DNA of 64,000 bases from Salinibacter grassmerensis (GCF_947077765.1 NZ_CAMTTF010000001.1:186001-250000); one strand, 5' to 3'. Counted from the first letter of the stretch, positions 47,201 through 56,103 are shown. The notes: generated from the letters alone by a model not told the origin. Numbers and translations are program-made.

Positions 47201-47546
47201 CACGCAGGGAGATAGCTTCACCTGGACGGCCCGCGTCACTCCATTGGGCGCGTACAAGACGACGGGGTTGTTTTTGTCGCGGCCAGAGGCGAACAAGAGC
47301 TATACCAGCGGAAACGGTCCCTTCACAGTAGACCTCCGTGGGGTCGCAGCGTGTCAGGAGACGCGTGATAAGATCACGTACACCGCCTCAAGCGGCAGCA
47401 CGGGCGTTGTGACGGCATCGGTTAGCGCGGACGGCTATACCCTTACGCTGACGGAGCAGGGCACAGGCACTGCCACAGTCACCGTGACGGGTACGATCAA
47501 TGGCGTCGGCACTACAACCGATACGTTCGAGATTTCTGTCGAGTAA
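44289..47546 (+). CDS. large secreted protein with beta-helix and Ig-like regions
   Basis: 1085 residues from the ATG at 44289, with a signal peptide (WCLLVAVIALLLVGTTSSAA). Two N-terminal repeats follow, each with a GW(N)xVSL...GYQV/YKVYV pattern (about residues 55-130 and 135-205). Next comes MIQVQGYYEPGDDGGGLFEV, the usual entry into pectate-lyase/tailspike-type right-handed beta-helix domains. A long Asn/Gly/Ser-rich beta region follows. The last 150 residues look like Ig-like beta-sandwich repeats (VTATAGYNVTGVQIANSDGT). It lies just before the Wzy-like gene, so a cell-surface glycan lyase, epimerase or scaffold is plausible. No catalytic residues can be assigned. Confidence 0.6.
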   Translation: MASSFGFPAQSFSVCGYGRVGKKWCLLVAVIALLLVGTTSSAAQESRTQQIQLEQGWNFVSLNVQPDDSSFASILGVDIDQIDMIKNEEGAVYAPGQSIEQIATWESRKGYQVHANASVTLAVSGTAVRPDSMRIVLEEGGHIVPYLSSSAQAAGTAFESIDASLVLAENERGDAYEPSLSSPSLDSLHPGQAYKVYVDQKDTLRYPIVVSTLAEAKGLEGVDVGKMIQVQGYYEPGDDGGGLFEVTNSGSEIDGGTTFAFDNDVSAKQSHGISGFDPYGLPDTDLVFGSLSVEFGPDPEDFISDLDMHGHVNRANRGWVNYKDGTIYDAGNALKTFNQNWGDGSQNYTVTYKYATSDRRLERVRRPEVFNLAWWGAPKADPNNPESATPHLAWAINFAAERYKQGGIEWGYVDIPGEYYYQHATAIREGVMLRGVGPDRSVPGRSFTTNGALILMPGEAVYTQKNGYDPVAEHDLYPEMNGGQSTFKNEYNASDKLGILNLELDGNIDQNEEPFTTNNYDNIEPYLQNSGDWAAWYSKGAQDQLYQEGLQVHVNNVHAHGYGGNVLAGAGAQLPSGGTEFDITGPDGTSKNVHIEDAVRNHQIYALAGDMTDWSVAGIYWASPMKIGSKADRPTTYTNLDVQEAPSSTYGYSTRGIMNTLGLNVVIDGFTFDLSSTGGDESLQRIWSDQRGEHYPEDNGKSGNVYKNGTIKLSSTETINLVSSVGPHAPITWKNVTVEDNGGGLQIGLKFSSHSYEYYLENFNVVPQGTLEDFYSGNSNYVFGFDANEILGSGVPVATRNEFKNSSYQRDFYSPLLSVNHGSGTSAPYHPHDHFFIDSELQNTGGLLTGDQAKMKPWFRFYFDNVTFNLPGSIHEVISRGIMRLRNSQDRSGRTSDAVNQNYSATSTDETNGYALIPTSLLSRPGETSVTATAGYNVTGVQIANSDGTVRADDNTDEENPYLKVSVDGTITQGDSFTWTARVTPLGAYKTTGLFLSRPEANKSYTSGNGPFTVDLRGVAACQETRDKITYTASSGSTGVVTASVSADGYTLTLTEQGTGTATVTVTGTINGVGTTTDTFEISVE

Positions 47547-47712
47547 GTCTCTTCTGCCCTCTGGGATGGATAGCACCGGAACGGAAACGACAGAATGTAG
47601 TGCCTGAGAACTAAGGTGTAGCGTCGGAGAAGCATCTACCAATCGCGAGGAGGCGTTCAGCATCTCTATTCGCTCTTTCCTCCCTCAATCCTGCTATCTT
47701 TCTCCTTACGGA

Positions 47713-49125
47713 ATGCTCCGCTACGGGCTCCTTTTCATACCATATGTCCTGGCGGTGCTTCTGTGGGAGAGCCCCACCGTTTCGTATCTGGTGGCTTGGA
47801 GCGGGTCGCTCTATATTCTGGGGTTGACCCTGTCGAGCACCGTGAAGCCGCTCCCGGGGGGACGGTCGCTCGCCCGGCAGCTCTTCCGGCCCATCGGGCT
47901 TACGCAGCTCATGTTTGCGGGGTACACGGCCCTTACGTCCATTTTTTACTTCCTCGACCTACAGGGCTACTTCTACCTCAGCCACGACCCATTCCGGGCG
48001 GCCTCGGCTCCGAAGATTGCCCTAGCTGCGGAGGCCCAGCGCTACTACGTGTTGGGCCACGCCGCTGTCTCGACGGGCGTGCTGGCCGCGATGGACTACC
48101 GGCGGAGTGGAGAATGGCAGCTCCGCACGAGTATGAGCCAGCCCTGGTTTATGCTCTACCTGGCCGGGGGGCTGTTCCTAGCATCCCTGGCGTTTTCGTG
48201 GGTGCCCGGCCTGGGCCAAATTCAAGGGCGCCTGTCGACCCTGGCGTTCGTGGCCTCGGTGCTGAGCCTGGCGGTCTCCATCGTGCAGGGCCGCCGGACG
48301 CTGATGCTGGCCAACGTGGGCGTATACGGGGTCAACTTCCTCCAGGCCCTCCTGAGCGGGCAAAAGAGCGAGGTGATCGTAGCCGTTCTGCTCCTGGCCA
48401 TCTTCCTGTATCCGTGGTACAGGCGCACGATGACGGTGCTGGCCCCGGCCGTCCTCGTCGTTCTCTTTGCCGTTCTTCCTACATACGTGGGGGTGATCCG
48501 GAGCTTAAACTGGCGGGGTAATGTTGAAGCAGAGAAGGCAGCCCAAATGGCTTACGAGCGCGTTCTGAGTGACGACGCGCCAATGGCCGAGATCAACTGG
48601 CAGTTCATGACCAACCGCTTTTCCGAAATCGGCATGTTTACGGACTACATCGACTATGTGCCGGACGAGCACCCGCACTACGGCTTCACGCTCGCAGAGC
48701 ACGGGGCCATGGGGGTGATCCCCCGGGCCGTATGGCCCGGCAAGCCAAACATGGAGCGGCTGGCGATGGAGCGGGTCTACGAGGCGGGCGTCGTGAAGCG
48801 TGGGACGCCTGCCTCGGCCAAGCCCAAGTTTGTCGTCGATGCGTACCTCTCTGGTGGAGCGCTCGGGGTCCTCCTGGGGGGATTGCTGTACGGTCTGCTG
48901 GCCTCCTGGGCTTCCCGCTTGGCAGAGCGGTGGTTTGGGGGGTATCTGTTGGGCAGTGGGCTCGTCTACACGGCACTCTTCAAGGTCTTCTGGCTGAGCA
49001 ATGCCTTCGAGTTCTTCTTCAACACCGTCTTCTGGAGCTTCCTGCTGATGGGTGCGCTCTTCGTGGCGGGGCGCACGACGGGGTACCTCGTTCGCGAGCC
49101 GCAGGACCAACCCGTTGCGGCGTAA
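47713..49125 (+). CDS. Wzy-like oligosaccharide repeat-unit polymerase
   Basis: A 470-residue integral membrane protein with about ten or more hydrophobic segments (for example LLFIPYVLAVLLWE, FMLYLAGGLFLASLAFSW, VIVAVLLLAIFLYPW, VLAPAVLVVLFAVLPTYVGV). Large loops between the later helices, one of which carries GNVEAEKAAQMAYERVL, fit O-antigen polymerase topology. Sequence identity in this family is low, so the call rests on topology and context. Its stop overlaps the next start (TAATG at 49123). Confidence 0.72.
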   Translation: MLRYGLLFIPYVLAVLLWESPTVSYLVAWSGSLYILGLTLSSTVKPLPGGRSLARQLFRPIGLTQLMFAGYTALTSIFYFLDLQGYFYLSHDPFRAASAPKIALAAEAQRYYVLGHAAVSTGVLAAMDYRRSGEWQLRTSMSQPWFMLYLAGGLFLASLAFSWVPGLGQIQGRLSTLAFVASVLSLAVSIVQGRRTLMLANVGVYGVNFLQALLSGQKSEVIVAVLLLAIFLYPWYRRTMTVLAPAVLVVLFAVLPTYVGVIRSLNWRGNVEAEKAAQMAYERVLSDDAPMAEINWQFMTNRFSEIGMFTDYIDYVPDEHPHYGFTLAEHGAMGVIPRAVWPGKPNMERLAMERVYEAGVVKRGTPASAKPKFVVDAYLSGGALGVLLGGLLYGLLASWASRLAERWFGGYLLGSGLVYTALFKVFWLSNAFEFFFNTVFWSFLLMGALFVAGRTTGYLVREPQDQPVAA

Positions 49126-50309
49126 TGGCGCTCCCTGGCCCGGACGTTCTGCACACCGTCGCCAGCACCCAGGCGGACCACGGCGGGCCGTCGCGGAGCG
49201 TGCCGTTCCTCTGTGAGGCTCTCTCGGAGCGAGTCTCGTCGGTGCGCCTGGTTACGACCGTGCCGGGGGAAGAGGGAAACGGGACCTCGATCCTGCCGGG
49301 AGGCAGGGTGGACACGCGCACCGTTGTGGAGGCTGGACGGCTGCGCCGGCGGCTCCGATCCCCCTTCGCCTTCTACCGGACGCTGCGGGCAGAAGTAAGG
49401 CAGGACTCTCCGGACCTGCTCCACGACCATGGCCTCTGGTTGCCCTCCAACGCGGCCGCAGCGCTCGTCGCGTGGCAGGCAGAGCGCCCCTTCGTGGTCA
49501 GCACGCGGGGGATGCTGACGGACTGGGCCCTCCACCACAACCGCTGGAAGAAACGGCTTGCCTGGACGGCATATCAGAAGCACGTGCTTCGGCGGGCTGA
49601 CCTCTTTCACGTGACGTCGCAGGAAGAGGTCGACGTGCTCCGAGACCTAGGCTTCGGGCAGCCTGCGGCCATTATCCCCAACGGGGTACCACTGCCCGAC
49701 GGGCCTCTTGAGGGCGAGCGGCGCGAGACGTCCGACGGACACCGGGCCCTGTTCTTGTCCCGGGTCCACCCCAAAAAGGGCCTGCCGATGCTTCTGGAGG
49801 CCTGGGCCGCGGTGCGTCCGGCGGGCTGGACACTGGAAATCGTGGGACCGAGCGAAGACGGGCACCGGGCGGAGCTGGAGGCGCAGGCCCGGCGGCTCGG
49901 GCTTGAAGGGGCGATCCAGTTTTCGGGATCGGTGCCCGACGAGGACAAGTGGGACGTGTACCGCCGGGCCGACCTCTTCGTCCTGCCGACCCACAGCGAA
50001 AACTTCGGAATCGTCGTCGCCGAGGCGCTCGCGGCCGGCGTTCCGGCCCTCACCACGACTGGAACGCCCTGGACGGACCTGGAGCGTCACGACTGTGGAT
50101 GGTGGGTAGAGCCAGACGAGGCGGCGCTTACCACAGCCCTGCGGGCGGCCGTTGAGACCAGTGACGAAACGCGGCGAGTGATGGGGCGGCGGGGGCGGCG
50201 CCTTGTGGAAGAGCAGTACTCCTGGCCCGGCGTGGCGGAGAACATGACAGCGGCCTACCAGTGGCTGCTGAGCGACGGGCCTCGTCCCAATGTCATTCGG
50301 CAGGCGTAG
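49125..50309 (+). CDS. glycosyltransferase family 4
   Basis: 394 residues from the ATG at 49125, coupled to the polymerase gene. A longer frame starting at 48732 lies over the polymerase gene and is not real. The acceptor domain has DVLHTVASTQADHGGPSRSV and LLHDHGLWLPSNAAAALVAW. The donor domain has ALFLSRVHPKKGLPMLLEAW, LEIVGPSEDGHRAELEA and HSENFGIVVAEALAAGVPAL. It resembles WcaL-type enzymes. Confidence 0.87.
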   Translation: MALPGPDVLHTVASTQADHGGPSRSVPFLCEALSERVSSVRLVTTVPGEEGNGTSILPGGRVDTRTVVEAGRLRRRLRSPFAFYRTLRAEVRQDSPDLLHDHGLWLPSNAAAALVAWQAERPFVVSTRGMLTDWALHHNRWKKRLAWTAYQKHVLRRADLFHVTSQEEVDVLRDLGFGQPAAIIPNGVPLPDGPLEGERRETSDGHRALFLSRVHPKKGLPMLLEAWAAVRPAGWTLEIVGPSEDGHRAELEAQARRLGLEGAIQFSGSVPDEDKWDVYRRADLFVLPTHSENFGIVVAEALAAGVPALTTTGTPWTDLERHDCGWWVEPDEAALTTALRAAVETSDETRRVMGRRGRRLVEEQYSWPGVAENMTAAYQWLLSDGPRPNVIRQA

Positions 50310-50336
50310 TTCCTTTCTGCTCGGACAGGTACGATT

Positions 50337-50906
50337 ATGGCAGACCCGGAGCTCGACATTGCCGCTAACCGGTCGGCCCGAAAGTACGACGTGGGCGAAC
50401 TTGTCCGGCGGATATTGTGGGGCGTCGGGGCGATGCTGTTCCGGTGGACGCCGCGCCTGCTCTACGGCACGCGAAACGCGCTGCTGCGCCTCTTCGGGGC
50501 CGAGGTGGGCCGCAACGTCCGCATTCACCCCCGCGCTACGATCTACTTCCCCTGGAACCTGTCGATTGGCGACTGGAGCTCGGTCGGCGAGGAAGCTCTC
50601 ATCTATAACCTTGGGCCCATTGAGATCGGGGATCAGGTGACGATCTCACAGCGGGCGCACCTCTGTGCGGGGACGCACGACGCGAGCGACCCCGCCATGC
50701 CGCTCCGAAAGCCGCCCATTGCCGTCGAAGACCAGGCCTGGGTGTGTGCCGACGCGTTCGTCGGGCCTGGAGTGACTGTGGGTGGGGGGGCCGTCGTCGG
50801 GGCACGGGCCGTGGCAGTGGGGGACGTCGAGCCGTGGGCCGTTGTCGGTGGAAACCCCGCTCGTACAATCAAAGAACGCACCCTGGATACGGACCCGTCG
50901 CCATGA
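50337..50906 (+). CDS. hexapeptide-repeat acetyltransferase, WcaF-like
   Basis: A 189-residue left-handed beta-helix acetyltransferase. The isoleucine-patch repeats run from about residue 55 (GRNVRIHPRATIYFPWNLSI, IEIGDQVTISQRAHLCAGTH) to WAVVGGNPARTIKER at the end; the His in CAGTHD is the likely catalytic base. The pattern, especially the SQRAHLCAGTHD stretch, matches the WcaF colanic-acid acetyltransferase group. It would O-acetylate a sugar of the repeat unit. Overlaps the next gene by four bases (ATGA). Confidence 0.85.
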   Translation: MADPELDIAANRSARKYDVGELVRRILWGVGAMLFRWTPRLLYGTRNALLRLFGAEVGRNVRIHPRATIYFPWNLSIGDWSSVGEEALIYNLGPIEIGDQVTISQRAHLCAGTHDASDPAMPLRKPPIAVEDQAWVCADAFVGPGVTVGGGAVVGARAVAVGDVEPWAVVGGNPARTIKERTLDTDPSP

Positions 50907-51781
50907 TCTCCGTTCTCGTCCTGACGCTCAATGAGGAGATTAACATCGGCGACTGCCTCGACTCGGTAGCTTGGGCCGACGACGTGCTCGTGCTGGACTC
51001 GGGAAGCGAAGACCGCACGGTCGAGATCGCCCGCGATCGAGGAGCGCGCGTCCTACACCGAGACTTCGACGACTTCGCGAGCCAGCGCAACTACGGGCTG
51101 GAAGCGGGAGGCCTCCGCCACGACTGGGTGCTCCACCTCGACGCCGACGAGCGCGTGACGCCGGCCCTGCGCGAGTCGCTCCGGGAGGCGGTGGGCCGCG
51201 GCGAGCACCGGGCCTACCGGGTGCCCTCGAAGTTGATCTTTCAGGGACGATGGCTCAAGCACGCGGGGATGTACCCGACCTACCAGGTACGCTTCGGCCG
51301 CCGCGAGGCGCTCACGTTCACGCAGGTGGGTCACGGGCAACGCGGCGCCCTTCCGCCCGAGCAGGTCGGCACGATTGACGAGCCGCTCCGGCACCACGCC
51401 TTTTCGAAGGGGATTTCTGACTGGGTGCGCCGCCACAACCGCTACTCGTCCGACGAGGCGGGCCACGCCCGGGCGACGGCGCTCCGGGACGTCGACTGGT
51501 CGTCACTCCTGACGGGAACTGCACAGGCGCGGCGCCGGGCCCTCAAGGACCTCTCCTACGCGCTTCCCTGTCGCCCGCTGCTTCGGTTCCTGTACGTGTA
51601 TGTCGGGCGCCTTGGCCTGTTGGACGGGCGGCCGGGCTTCGACTACGCGATCCTGCTCGCCTTCTACGAGTACCTGATCGGCCTTAAACGGCGCGAGCAT
51701 GCGCGCGATGGGAGCCGAACCCATGCAGAGGAGTCAGCGGACGCCCCGCTTGAACAAGACCCGCAGTCCCCGCAGTTGTAA
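50903..51781 (+). CDS. glycosyltransferase family 2, WaaE/KdtX-like
   Basis: 292 residues from the ATG at 50903, in the stop of the acetyltransferase gene. SVLVLTLNEEINIGDCLDSV, ADDVLVLDSGSEDRTVEIAR and VLHLDADERVTPALRESL are the motifs of the WaaE/KdtX-type GT2 group (lipopolysaccharide core beta-glucosyltransferase relatives). The C-terminus has a short amphipathic region (LLRFLYVYVGRLGLLDGRPG) also common there. It is the last gene of the polysaccharide block before a 720-base gap. Confidence 0.85.
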   Translation: MISVLVLTLNEEINIGDCLDSVAWADDVLVLDSGSEDRTVEIARDRGARVLHRDFDDFASQRNYGLEAGGLRHDWVLHLDADERVTPALRESLREAVGRGEHRAYRVPSKLIFQGRWLKHAGMYPTYQVRFGRREALTFTQVGHGQRGALPPEQVGTIDEPLRHHAFSKGISDWVRRHNRYSSDEAGHARATALRDVDWSSLLTGTAQARRRALKDLSYALPCRPLLRFLYVYVGRLGLLDGRPGFDYAILLAFYEYLIGLKRREHARDGSRTHAEESADAPLEQDPQSPQL

Positions 51782-52503
51782 CGCAGAGTGCTTCCGAGAC
51801 CGATCTGCTCGCTGTTCTTGAAGGCGGAGCCTGTGTAGAAAGCGAGGGTTTGGACTGAGTCGCTTCGATTGAGGAAGAGAGCCAGAGGCGCGCTGCTCCC
51901 CCGTGTATTCTCAATGCTCGAACCGGTTCGGCCAGCAACGTTCTGTATCGCGTCTGTTCATCTCGTAGAAAAGCCCGATCATCATCCAAAACTACTGCTC
52001 TGAAAGAGTTGGTTCAATGGAGTGTCTGCTCCGAAGACAACGCTCTTCCCCTCCATACACCTACCTCGCTGCCTACTTGGGACTCTACTCTTGAGGTGGG
52101 TCTCCCGAGGCACTTCCGTTCAGAGCATCACCCTTTGAGAAAGCAGATTGGTTTCGGCGTATCCCGCAATTTGTTATTTTCGGCCTCGGTAGTGTCTGCG
52201 AGAGTGCACCTCGGGTCTGGCGACTGTGCCCTCGCTTTTTTGCTCGATCGAAGCGTAGAGGCTGGCCTTCCGCAAAAGAGCACCTCTCTGGTCTTTGCGA
52301 ATAAAAAAGTGAGTTTGTGCTCGGTACCATGCCCCACATTACGCCGTGAAACACGTCTGTACCGCAGGGTCGGGCATTTTCCTGTACAGTTCTCCTCTTC
52401 ACTTCGCTCCGCAGGGTCCATGGTAGCACGTCCCTTGCTACCCTCGGCCGAGGGTGCTATCCTTACAAAAGATTCATCCTCTGACACTCAGGACATTGCC
52501 CGT
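51782..52503. promoter_or_regulatory. 722-base gap between polysaccharide and lasso-type loci
   Basis: I see no conserved frame. The frame that runs into the next gene from 52009 gives residues with no family likeness before 52504. The region is a likely site for the promoter of the lasso-type genes, but I cannot name boxes. No inverted repeat of terminator quality was seen. Confidence 0.35.
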
Positions 52504-53595
52504 ATGGAGATGTCCGGTTCTGACACATATGAGTTCGTTCAAACGTGTCTCTCGCACCGCTCTGACGCGGCGCGGCGCGAGGCGGCCCGGCCGTTCCTCG
52601 AGGCCGGTGTCGACTGGAATGCCGTCCAGCGCCTGGCGCGCCAGCACCGCGTGCTTCCGCTCTTCTTTCGAGGCCTGGAAGACCTCCTCGGCCCTGAACT
52701 TCCGCCTCCGATGCACGAGCAGATTCAAGAGCACAGACGGGGCGTTCGGATCCGCAACACATTTCTGGCGCAGGAGCTTGGCCGCGTGTGCCGGCGGTTC
52801 GACGATGCGGGACTGCCGCTCTTGGCCATGAAAGGCCCTGTGCTCGCACAATCTGCATACGGCGACATTGCCCTGCGGTACTCGGTAGATGCGGACGTGG
52901 CAATCCCCGGTGATCAATTTTCAGAGGCTGACCGCCTCCTAAATGATCTCGGATACGAGCCCGCTCCCAAGCGAAAGGGCATGAGTGGGTGGCGAGCGTC
53001 CCTGTCCCGCTACCTCGATGGCCAGTGGGAATTTACGCGAGGGAATACGTTCACCCTGGATGTGCACACCCGGCTGATGCCGCCCGGATATGCGTTCTCT
53101 TCGGACTTCCATACGTTTTGGGAGCAGGCGCGTCCTGTTCGCCTCGCCGACGACGCTGTGGTGACGGGGTTCTCCCCAGAAGATCGACTCCTGGTGCTCG
53201 TCCATCATGGCATCAAGAATCAGTGGCGGGCCCTGCGCCACGTCGCGGACGTTGCGGCCACTATTCGGGGGGCAGACATGGACTGGGACGCTTTGAGCGC
53301 CCGCGCGGAAACGATGAATTGCACCCGCGCGCTGAAATTGGGCCTTCACATGGCCCGCGGCCTTTTGGATGTGATGCTCCCGAGCCGCGTCGAGGAACGC
53401 TTTCTGGATAGCTCCACCGAGAACGTTTTCGCGTCCATGAAATCATATCTGCAGAGCCGCCCACAGCAGTCATCGCTGCCGCTTACGGATCGCGTGCATC
53501 TCCAGATTGCGACGAAGGATTCCCTCACGGACCAGGTGCGCTACGGGGCCCACTCGGTACTGCATCACCTCTGGTCGGGCCTGCTCAGGCCGTAG
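52504..53595 (+). CDS. nucleotidyltransferase-family protein of the lasso-type cluster
   Basis: 363 residues from the ATG at 52504. VLPLFFRGLEDLLGPELPPP and AGLPLLAMKGPVLAQSAYGD with LRYSVDADVAIPGDQFSEAD are the core of the uncharacterised nucleotidyltransferase family PF14907 (pattern LKG, Y, R..D.D). Members of that family are often found in kinase-containing lasso peptide clusters of the paeninodin/pseudomycoidin kind, where they act after the kinase. The gene lies 42 bases before the B1 gene, so it is probably cotranscribed. The acceptor here is unknown. Confidence 0.75.
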   Translation: MEMSGSDTYEFVQTCLSHRSDAARREAARPFLEAGVDWNAVQRLARQHRVLPLFFRGLEDLLGPELPPPMHEQIQEHRRGVRIRNTFLAQELGRVCRRFDDAGLPLLAMKGPVLAQSAYGDIALRYSVDADVAIPGDQFSEADRLLNDLGYEPAPKRKGMSGWRASLSRYLDGQWEFTRGNTFTLDVHTRLMPPGYAFSSDFHTFWEQARPVRLADDAVVTGFSPEDRLLVLVHHGIKNQWRALRHVADVAATIRGADMDWDALSARAETMNCTRALKLGLHMARGLLDVMLPSRVEERFLDSSTENVFASMKSYLQSRPQQSSLPLTDRVHLQIATKDSLTDQVRYGAHSVLHHLWSGLLRP

Positions 53596-53637
53596 ATAGC
53601 TGTCACGCAAGAACCCTGCAAGAACCGCCCCTTTCCT

Positions 53638-53928
53638 ATGGAATCAACCATGATCGATGAGTCCTCCGTCATCGTTGCGGCGGAGCACCAGACTTCCGCA
53701 GAAGTGGACGGGGAGAGCGTTATTCTAGACCTGGAGGAAGGAATCTATTACGGACTGAATCCCGTCGGGGCTCGGGTCTGGGACCAAGTCCAAGAGCCCG
53801 CCACCGTCGAAGAGATTGTGGCGGCCATCACGGCCGAGTACGATGTGGATTCTGAGCGGTGCCTCAAAGATGTACTCTCCCTACTCCGTGACCTCAAGGA
53901 GGACGATCTGATCGAGATCAAGGAGTGA
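53638..53928 (+). CDS. PqqD/RRE protein, lasso peptide B1 (leader-recognition) homologue
   Basis: A 96-residue winged-helix protein of the PqqD family, the RiPP recognition element that binds the precursor leader and presents it to the peptidase and cyclase. VILDLEEGIYYGLNPVGARV and WDQVQEP (residues 28-54) are the family core, followed by the helical part TVEEIVAAITAEYDVDSERC and LLRDLKEDDLIEI. It precedes the asparagine-synthetase-like cyclase gene by 76 bases. A second PqqD-like gene is at 63493. Confidence 0.9.
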   Translation: MESTMIDESSVIVAAEHQTSAEVDGESVILDLEEGIYYGLNPVGARVWDQVQEPATVEEIVAAITAEYDVDSERCLKDVLSLLRDLKEDDLIEIKE

Positions 53929-54004
53929 GGTCTACTCTCGGGCAGGAGCCCCCTGATGAGCTCGGGGCTTTTGGGCCATGCCTTCCAAAAACCCTCTACG
54001 GCGT

Positions 54005-55930
54005 ATGAGCGGCATCGCGGGCCTCTACTATCTGGACGGGCGTCCGGTTGACACCGATATTAACCGGATGGTCGATAAAATGGAGCACCGGGGTCCGGAC
54101 GAACAGGCGGTTTGGACCAGTGGCCCAGTCGGAATTGGGCACTGCATGCTGCACACGACTCCTGAATCGCTTCACGCCTCTCTCCCCCAAGAAAGTTCGC
54201 AGAGCGGCTGTGTCATCACCGCCGACGCACGAATCGACAACCGAGAGGATCTCATCCAGGGTCTTCGGCTGCCCACAGACCCCGACCGGGTCATCCCGGA
54301 CACCACGCTGATCCTACGAGCCTACGAAGAATGGGGGCGGGACTGCGTTCAGCACCTGCTCGGGGCATTTTCCTTCGCGATCTGGGACCCGAGGGAAGAA
54401 CACGCATTCTGTGCCATTGACCACTTCGGAGTCCGACCGCTCTACTACTATCATGAGCAGAGAAGAATCTTCGCGTTTGCCTCCGAGATCAAATCCTTGC
54501 TTGCCCTGGACGACGTTCCCGAGGAACCCGACGAGGTCCGGCTTGCCGACCACCTCCTCACACCAATCGAAGAAGACTCGACGCGCACGTACTTCAAGGA
54601 CATTTCCGGACTGGCTCCCGCACATGTTTTCACCGTCGGGCCGAACCACGCCACAGAAACACAGTACTGGGCGCTTGATCCGAGCCAAGAAGTGCAGCTC
54701 TCCTCCGACGAGGAGTACGCCGAGCGGTTTCATTCCCTGTTTAGGGATGCCGTAGGGGCGCGGCTGAGAAGCACCACTCCCGTCGGCTGTATGCTAAGCG
54801 GGGGGCTGGACTCCTCATCGATTGCGTGTCAGGCAGCCAAGATGTCCGGAAGATCATCGGGCTCTCCTTCGGTTCATACGTTCTCAGCAGTCTTCGGGGA
54901 GGAGACGGGATCCGACGAAAGCCCCTATATCAAGTCCGTGCTTTCGAAGTACGACGAGCTCCAGCCTCACTTCATTCAAGGAGACGAAAAAAGTCCACTC
55001 GCCGATTGGGACGAGCTTTACGAATATGTAGATGGCGCCTGCACGGCTGGAAATATATACATTTTCTGGAGGTCCAACCGTAGTGCAAGAGACCACGGCA
55101 TCCGGGTCATGCTTGATGGATTCGATGGAGATACGACCGTCTCATATGGGAAGGGGTTTTTCTACGAGCTCCGGGAGGAAGGCCGACTACTAAGACTGGC
55201 AACGGAGGCCGCCCTTTTGGCGAACCATTGGGGCGAGTCTCCACGGCATGTGGCCTGGAACTGGGTCAAGGGGTCTGTCGTCTCCCTGCCTGTGATTTCT
55301 CAGCTTATGAAAGTGCGACAATACCTGAAGGGGCAGAGCGAAGACGCTCCAGAACGTCACATGGGCCCCGCGTGGCAGAACATGCTGAGTGAAGAGACGG
55401 CTCGAAAAGTAGCTCCTCACGTAAGCAACGACAACGGGTCCGCTCCAAAGACAGACCACGAACATCACCGTGCGCAGCTGGACCAGGCGGTCATGAAGCG
55501 CATTTTGGACTTGTGGAATCAGGTAGGGGCGGCCTCGTCGGTGGAGACCAGATATCCCTTCTATGACAAGCGCCTCGTGGAATTCTGTCTTGCTCTCCCT
55601 CCCGAACAAAAAATCCGGTGGGGGTGGGACCGGTTTGTCATGCGTCGTGCGATGGAAGGAGTACTCCCATCGGCCGTGCAGTGGCGGGAAGACAAGGGAG
55701 ACTTGAGTCTCGCCCTCGATGAGAACCTCATAGCCCACGAGCGTCCTCTACTTAACCGTTTGATGGATGATGACTTCGGCGGTGTCGACCGATTCGTATC
55801 TTCTGATCATCTGCGAGAGGCTGTGCGGAATTACCTCGATGGAAAAACCGGTAGTGGCCACGAAGGCAAAGGGCTCTTCGTCTGGCGTGCCCTTTCACTT
55901 GCTCTTTGGTTGCGCCACAGAGATCTGTGA
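54005..55930 (+). CDS. asparagine-synthetase-like lasso cyclase (C protein)
   Basis: 641 residues from the ATG at 54005 (MSGIAGLYYLDG); an upstream ATG at 53978 adds nine. Ordinary AsnB begins Met-Cys with the catalytic glutaminase Cys; here it is Ser, as in many lasso cyclases that do not use glutamine. The N-terminal amidotransferase-like domain keeps HRGPDEQAV and FSFAIWDPREEHAFCAIDHF. The C-terminal ATP-pyrophosphatase domain has CMLSGGLDSSSIACQAAKMS (SGGLDSS at about 264-270) and later MLDGFDGDTTVSYG. It would adenylate the Asp side chain of the precursor core and close the ring. Directly upstream of the precursor gene. Confidence 0.88.
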   Translation: MSGIAGLYYLDGRPVDTDINRMVDKMEHRGPDEQAVWTSGPVGIGHCMLHTTPESLHASLPQESSQSGCVITADARIDNREDLIQGLRLPTDPDRVIPDTTLILRAYEEWGRDCVQHLLGAFSFAIWDPREEHAFCAIDHFGVRPLYYYHEQRRIFAFASEIKSLLALDDVPEEPDEVRLADHLLTPIEEDSTRTYFKDISGLAPAHVFTVGPNHATETQYWALDPSQEVQLSSDEEYAERFHSLFRDAVGARLRSTTPVGCMLSGGLDSSSIACQAAKMSGRSSGSPSVHTFSAVFGEETGSDESPYIKSVLSKYDELQPHFIQGDEKSPLADWDELYEYVDGACTAGNIYIFWRSNRSARDHGIRVMLDGFDGDTTVSYGKGFFYELREEGRLLRLATEAALLANHWGESPRHVAWNWVKGSVVSLPVISQLMKVRQYLKGQSEDAPERHMGPAWQNMLSEETARKVAPHVSNDNGSAPKTDHEHHRAQLDQAVMKRILDLWNQVGAASSVETRYPFYDKRLVEFCLALPPEQKIRWGWDRFVMRRAMEGVLPSAVQWREDKGDLSLALDENLIAHERPLLNRLMDDDFGGVDRFVSSDHLREAVRNYLDGKTGSGHEGKGLFVWRALSLALWLRHRDL

Positions 55931-56103
55931 TGGAAGCTGATATCAATAATCCAAAAGATGAGGAATAATTGCGCCATATTTTTTCATATTCCGAATAATA
56001 AGTGCAACAAGTATATCACCTGATGCATTAGCCTAGAGGTAGCTATCATGCTGCGGAAATCGTCCGCAGTCCATTACTCTTCTCACAATTGTGGGGTACT
56101 GTT
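55931..56103 (+). promoter_or_regulatory. AT-rich leader region of the precursor gene
   Basis: 173 bases, much AT-richer than the flanking genes, between the cyclase gene and the precursor. It contains a small perfect hairpin, CTGCGGA (56051-56057), loop of 5, TCCGCAG (56063-56069), and a perfect 10-base palindrome CACAATTGTG at 56084-56093, ending 10 bases before the ATG. A GGGG at 56093-56096 may serve as ribosome site. The layout suggests a separate promoter for strong precursor expression; the palindrome could be an operator. Both functions are inference. Confidence 0.4.

Noticed and set aside
48732-49124. N-terminal extension of the GT4 at 49125
   Set aside because: It lies in another frame over the Wzy-like gene; the GT4 family start is at 49125.
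52009-52503. 165-codon N-terminal extension of the nucleotidyltransferase
   Set aside because: No resemblance to the family before 52504, and the composition is not coding-like.
53638-54000. PqqD-like gene as part of a PQQ or radical-SAM peptide pathway
   Set aside because: No radical SAM gene is present, while an AsnB-like cyclase and a lasso-leader precursor are, so the lasso B1 reading fits better.
54005-55930. ordinary glutamine-dependent asparagine synthetase
   Set aside because: The catalytic Cys2 of the glutaminase is Ser, and the gene lies between a PqqD gene and a lasso-type precursor.
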